A model generated the notes under the pieces. The model did no database searches and had not been told where the DNA came from. It saw nothing but the letters and a program-made list of their open reading frames with translations. Shown here in pieces: positions 61,432 to 64,000 of a stretch of DNA of 64,000 nucleotides. Source of the stretch: Pseudanabaena sp. lw0831 (GTDB lineage: Bacteria > Cyanobacteriota > Cyanobacteriia > Pseudanabaenales > Pseudanabaenaceae); assembly GCF_016584665.1 (NCBI RefSeq), contig NZ_BBJB01000012.1, positions 1 through 64,000 of the forward strand. Direction: 5' to 3'. Each line of letters starts with the position of its first letter. The stretch's first letter is position 1. The translations under genes and the position numbers were made by a program.

Positions 61432-62271
61432 ATGATCGATAACGTCTGTAAATTCCTCGCAGAGAGCTACTCCAGCGACTTTGCCAGTTGGCTACTAGGC
61501 AAACCCATCACCCTAACCAAAATCGAACAATCAGAACTCGCAGTCGAGCCAATTCGTGCCGACTCCGTGATATTTCTCGAATCAGTCGAAATCATCCTGC
61601 ACATCGAATTTCAGACCGAACCCAATCAAAACATCCCCTTCCGCATGACCGACTATCGACTGCGGCTATATCGTAAATACCCCGAAAGAAAAGTCCATCA
61701 AGTCGTCATCTATCTCAGCCCCTCGAGATCTCAGCTAGTTCATGAAACCACATTTAACCTTGGAGAATTAATCCATAACTTCAACGTGATCAGGCTATGG
61801 GAGCAGCCAACAGAAATATTTCAGCAATATCAAGGACTATTACCCTTTGCCACCCTATCTCAAACCAACGCCCCAGAAGAAACCTTAAGACAAGTGGCGA
61901 GGCAAATCGAAAATATTGCCGACAAGCAACTCCAAAGTAACGTAGCCGCCTCGACCGCTATAATATCTGGTATAGCCCTAAGCAAAGAAATCATCAAAAG
62001 ATTACTCAGGAGCGACATCATGAAAGAATCAGTAATTTATCAAGAAATATTACACGAAGGCTTAGCTGAAGGTGAAGCTAGAGGTTTAGCCAAAGGCAAA
62101 GCTGAAGGTTTAGCCAAAGGCAAAGCTGAAGAAAGAAATCAAATTGCTCTCAATATGCTGCGTTCTAACATTTCTGTAGATGTCGTAGCACAACTGACTG
62201 GATTAACAGCTAAGCAAGTGCAAAAACTGCAAAATTTATTTGCGAAAAAGTCCCAGAAGCCGAAAAAGTAG
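61432..62271 (+). CDS. Rpn-family recombination-promoting nuclease
   Basis: A 279-residue protein of the Rpn/PD-(D/E)XK transposase-like family as found in cyanobacteria. The nuclease core is ADSVIFLESVEIILHIEFQTEP (with Asp44, Glu in HIEFQTE), followed by FRMTDYRLRLYRKYP and VIYLSPS. The C-terminus has a GLAKGKAE tandem repeat (225-245) and a short helix-turn-helix-like end (VAQLTGLTAKQVQKLQNL). Such proteins cut DNA and may aid recombination or their own spread. It lies between repeats of the TPR-CHAT upstream region. Confidence 0.82.
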   Translation: MIDNVCKFLAESYSSDFASWLLGKPITLTKIEQSELAVEPIRADSVIFLESVEIILHIEFQTEPNQNIPFRMTDYRLRLYRKYPERKVHQVVIYLSPSRSQLVHETTFNLGELIHNFNVIRLWEQPTEIFQQYQGLLPFATLSQTNAPEETLRQVARQIENIADKQLQSNVAASTAIISGIALSKEIIKRLLRSDIMKESVIYQEILHEGLAEGEARGLAKGKAEGLAKGKAEERNQIALNMLRSNISVDVVAQLTGLTAKQVQKLQNLFAKKSQKPKK

Positions 62272-62280
62272 TAGCGATCG

Positions 62281-62361
62281 CATTATTCATCGTCCAAATC
62301 TTCACATTTACATCAAAACCCGTGTAGCGGCGCAGCATTACCGCCACCATTTATGCATATC
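62281..62361. repeat. Direct repeat copy C, right side of the Rpn gene
   Basis: Joins a copy of 61103-61141 to a copy of 61235-61266, with the middle deleted. It contains an echo of the TPR-CHAT start region although no such gene follows. Confidence 0.85.
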
Positions 62362-62415
62362 ACTGCGATCGCAAAACGGTAATCCTGCGCCCCTACCTCA
62401 CAACGCGATCGCAAA

Positions 62416-62464
62416 GGAACCAATTTTTGTGGCGCGGCTTCGCCGCGCCACAAAAATTGGTTCC
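62416..62464. terminator. Palindrome between convergent genes
   Basis: Perfect 23-base arms around TTC, core GTGGCGCGGC-TTC-GCCGCGCCAC, just 3' of the gene at 62475. Family member. Confidence 0.85.
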
Positions 62465-62474
62465 CTTTTCCTTG

Positions 62475-63110
62475 TCAAGGATGAACTTGCCCTAAGATTG
62501 CACCGAGGCGATCGTAGTCATCTTTTAATAAAATGCTGAGCTTGCGTCCAGCTTGAACTAACCAATTGCGATCGCATTTTCTCACTTGATAGACATTGCG
62601 TAATACTGCCGCAATTAGCTCATCCACAGGTGCATTGGTCATCTGGACTAAAGTTCTGATAAAATTTAACTCTTCTGTAAAGTTCTCAATTTCTGAGTCT
62701 TCACAGCCATATACGGCTTGATGGATTTGAGGAGGTTGTGAAGGTAGATGTTGATAGATATTGCCAACAGAACTAAAGCCTAGTAGTACAACTTTAATTT
62801 CAGAACGGAGCATTGCGAAAATTTGGGGCTGTTGTTCGCGTAACTCTTGTAGGCTCAAACCTAGAGCCACCGCACGATGAACAGAATCAATCGGGGCTGT
62901 TGTCGCATGATAGACCACACCATAGGCAATAACCTCGCTGTTCTCATCCTGTTGAGACTTTACCCAACTACCAAAAGCTGGCATCAATGGAAAATCTAAA
63001 TTGTCAGGTTCAAGACATTGAGCAAGAAACTCAGTCGTGGAAGTTGCTATAACTTCAGCAAGATGTTTGGGATGGCGATCGCGGCTAGATGGAGCCAAAG
63101 GTAAAAACAT
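62475..63110 (-). CDS. Conserved cyanobacterial protein, HAS-barrel-like
   Basis: A 211-residue cytoplasmic protein. The N-terminal half (LAEVIATSTTEFLAQC, FGSWVKSQQDENSEVIAYGVVYHATTAPID) resembles the HAS-barrel domain seen at the start of HerA-type proteins (from memory, moderate confidence); the C-terminal half is helical (NFIRTLVQMTNAPVDELIAAVLRNVY). Downstream of two YbjN-like genes on the same strand with a 14-base gap to the nearest, so probably one operon. Confidence 0.6.
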   Translation of the reverse strand: MFLPLAPSSRDRHPKHLAEVIATSTTEFLAQCLEPDNLDFPLMPAFGSWVKSQQDENSEVIAYGVVYHATTAPIDSVHRAVALGLSLQELREQQPQIFAMLRSEIKVVLLGFSSVGNIYQHLPSQPPQIHQAVYGCEDSEIENFTEELNFIRTLVQMTNAPVDELIAAVLRNVYQVRKCDRNWLVQAGRKLSILLKDDYDRLGAILGQVHP

Positions 63111-63124
63111 GAACTGGTAGTCTC

Positions 63125-63574
63125 TTAAATATCAAACAGACCATCTGCGGCTCTGCGTCCACCCCAGCGTTGCACGATCAGATCGTCATAGCGATCGGCA
63201 CTTTCTAGCACTTCAGTCAGAGCAAGTTTAAATTCATTTTGTTGGCAAGAAGTACCCAGCAAAGTTACATGAAACCTGATATCTCCGTCATCAACCATGC
63301 TAAAGCCGCCAAAACGGAAAACATCATTTTGTTTGAGCAAATAGAGCATTAGTTCATCACTAACTTCTACATCTGTCGCCACATATGCCCAAATATAAAT
63401 AACGGATTCTGATTCACGAAAGGGTCTGATCTCCACAAGCACAGTTGCGGAGCCGAACTGCAAACTAAAGATTGGGTTGCCAGCAACAGGATTGGAAATG
63501 CGATCGCAAATATCGGGCAGCCAATTAGCTACTTTTTGATAACAGTTTTGTTGTGCTTCTGATTGAAAATTCAC
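63125..63574 (-). CDS. YbjN-like (sensory/chaperone fold) protein
   Basis: A 149-residue protein with a GTG start. The pattern NPIFSLQFGSATVLVEIRPF, IYIWAYVATDVEVSDELMLYLLKQN, FGGFSMVDDGDIRFHVTLLG fits the YbjN family (type III secretion chaperone-like fold). About 40% similar by eye to the partial gene upstream. Function unknown; possibly a small chaperone. Confidence 0.65.
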   Translation of the reverse strand: MNFQSEAQQNCYQKVANWLPDICDRISNPVAGNPIFSLQFGSATVLVEIRPFRESESVIYIWAYVATDVEVSDELMLYLLKQNDVFRFGGFSMVDDGDIRFHVTLLGTSCQQNEFKLALTEVLESADRYDDLIVQRWGGRRAADGLFDI

Positions 63575-63623
63575 GACTGCAAATTACCATTTACTTAAAA
63601 CCTCTAAGAGTTTACCGCATAAT

Positions 63624-64000
63624 TTACAGACTTCGCTCTAAAGCTCTCTCGCCGCCCCATGCTGCCACGATCGCATCGTCGTATTTATCAGCGGTCTGGA
63701 GGACTGAGGATACTGAGGTTTGTAATTCGTCGCGATCGCAAGTGGAGCCAACTAAGGTTGTATGAAAACGAATATCACCATCATCATCAATACTGAAGAC
63801 CCCAAATTGCATCTCAGAATTTTTTTTGAGTAAGAATTTCAGCAGATCTTGAGTGATTTCTGCTCCTGTAACTACATAAGACCAAGTCGAAATGATTGCC
63901 TCTGTATTTCCCCAAGGTAAAACTTCAACAGTTGCTGTTGCCGATCCGAGGGGTAAGACAAATACAGGCATATCGTAGGGCGGCGAATAGACATTTTCGT
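63624..64000 (-). CDS. YbjN-like protein, 5' end outside window
   Basis: The open frame runs off the right edge; an internal Met at 63971 is not the start, since upstream codons (ENVYSPPYD) continue the alignment to the paralogue at 63125. Shared features: LGSATATVEVLPWG, TWSYVVTGAEITQDLLKFLLKKN, DDDGDIRFHTTLVG. A tandem duplicate, 49 bases upstream of its paralogue. Confidence 0.65.
   Translation of the reverse strand, partial: ENVYSPPYDMPVFVLPLGSATATVEVLPWGNTEAIISTWSYVVTGAEITQDLLKFLLKKNSEMQFGVFSIDDDGDIRFHTTLVGSTCDRDELQTSVSSVLQTADKYDDAIVAAWGGERALERSL

Overview
This 64 kb window comes from a cyanobacterium, most likely a Pseudanabaena-like non-heterocystous lineage (the genus is an inference). 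The evidence is the allophycocyanin-B gene apcD, a complete NDH-1MS CO2-uptake operon (ndhF3-ndhD3-cupA-cupS), a cyanobacterial-type LptC, large hybrid sensor kinases with Cache, PAS and GAF domains, a CHAT/TPR protein, Uma2-family proteins, and the HIP1 octamer GCGATCGC throughout.

Layout. 1-2.6 kb: small accessory genes (DUF6883/DUF4926 pair, GIY-YIG nuclease, RelE-type toxin-antitoxin). 2.6-14.2 kb: hemW, a Uma2 protein, a Tat-exported caspase-like protein, and two hybrid histidine kinases. 14.2-22.5 kb: an accessory zone around ftsH with xisI and an internally deleted xisH, a truncated GNAT gene, a DUF433/PIN pair, a strong promoter with a long hairpin leader ahead of hnh-rnc, hicB with a broken hicA, a second DUF6883/DUF4926 pair, a RelE pair and a secreted protein. 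22.6-28.1 kb: the NDH-1MS operon. 28.2-33.6 kb: an ECF42-type sigma factor with DGPF (YCII), VOC and DUF1579 genes; three of their transcription units carry the promoter TGTCGA-N17-CGAC. 33.8-43 kb: a transglutaminase-like membrane protein, apcD, a second DUF433/PIN pair, and a TPR protein plus hybrid kinase operon. 43-48 kb: a decayed NucA-type nuclease beside its intact inhibitor NuiA, a PAP2 membrane protein, an orphan membrane protein and a pentapeptide-repeat membrane protein. 48-57 kb: topA, a thioredoxin-like protein, a YoeB-type pair, a GT4 glycosyltransferase, a proteobacterial-type phosphoribulokinase, dus and lptC. 57-64 kb: a second Uma2 protein, TPR-CHAT, an Rpn-type nuclease, and three small conserved cyanobacterial proteins, the last cut by the window edge.

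Three patterns stand out. First, several toxin-antitoxin-like or nuclease cassettes (xisHI, DUF433/PIN, DUF6883/DUF4926, Rpn) are bracketed by direct repeats, and in three cases the repeat is a duplicated end of a neighbouring gene. Second, about 20 long, nearly perfect hairpins share a GC core with a triloop but have outer arms unique to each site. Some are at gene ends like terminators; others are in divergent regions where termination makes no sense. Third, a 175-bp MITE with perfect 20-bp inverted repeats and a 10-bp target duplication sits inside another repeat. I saw no tRNA, rRNA or CRISPR array.
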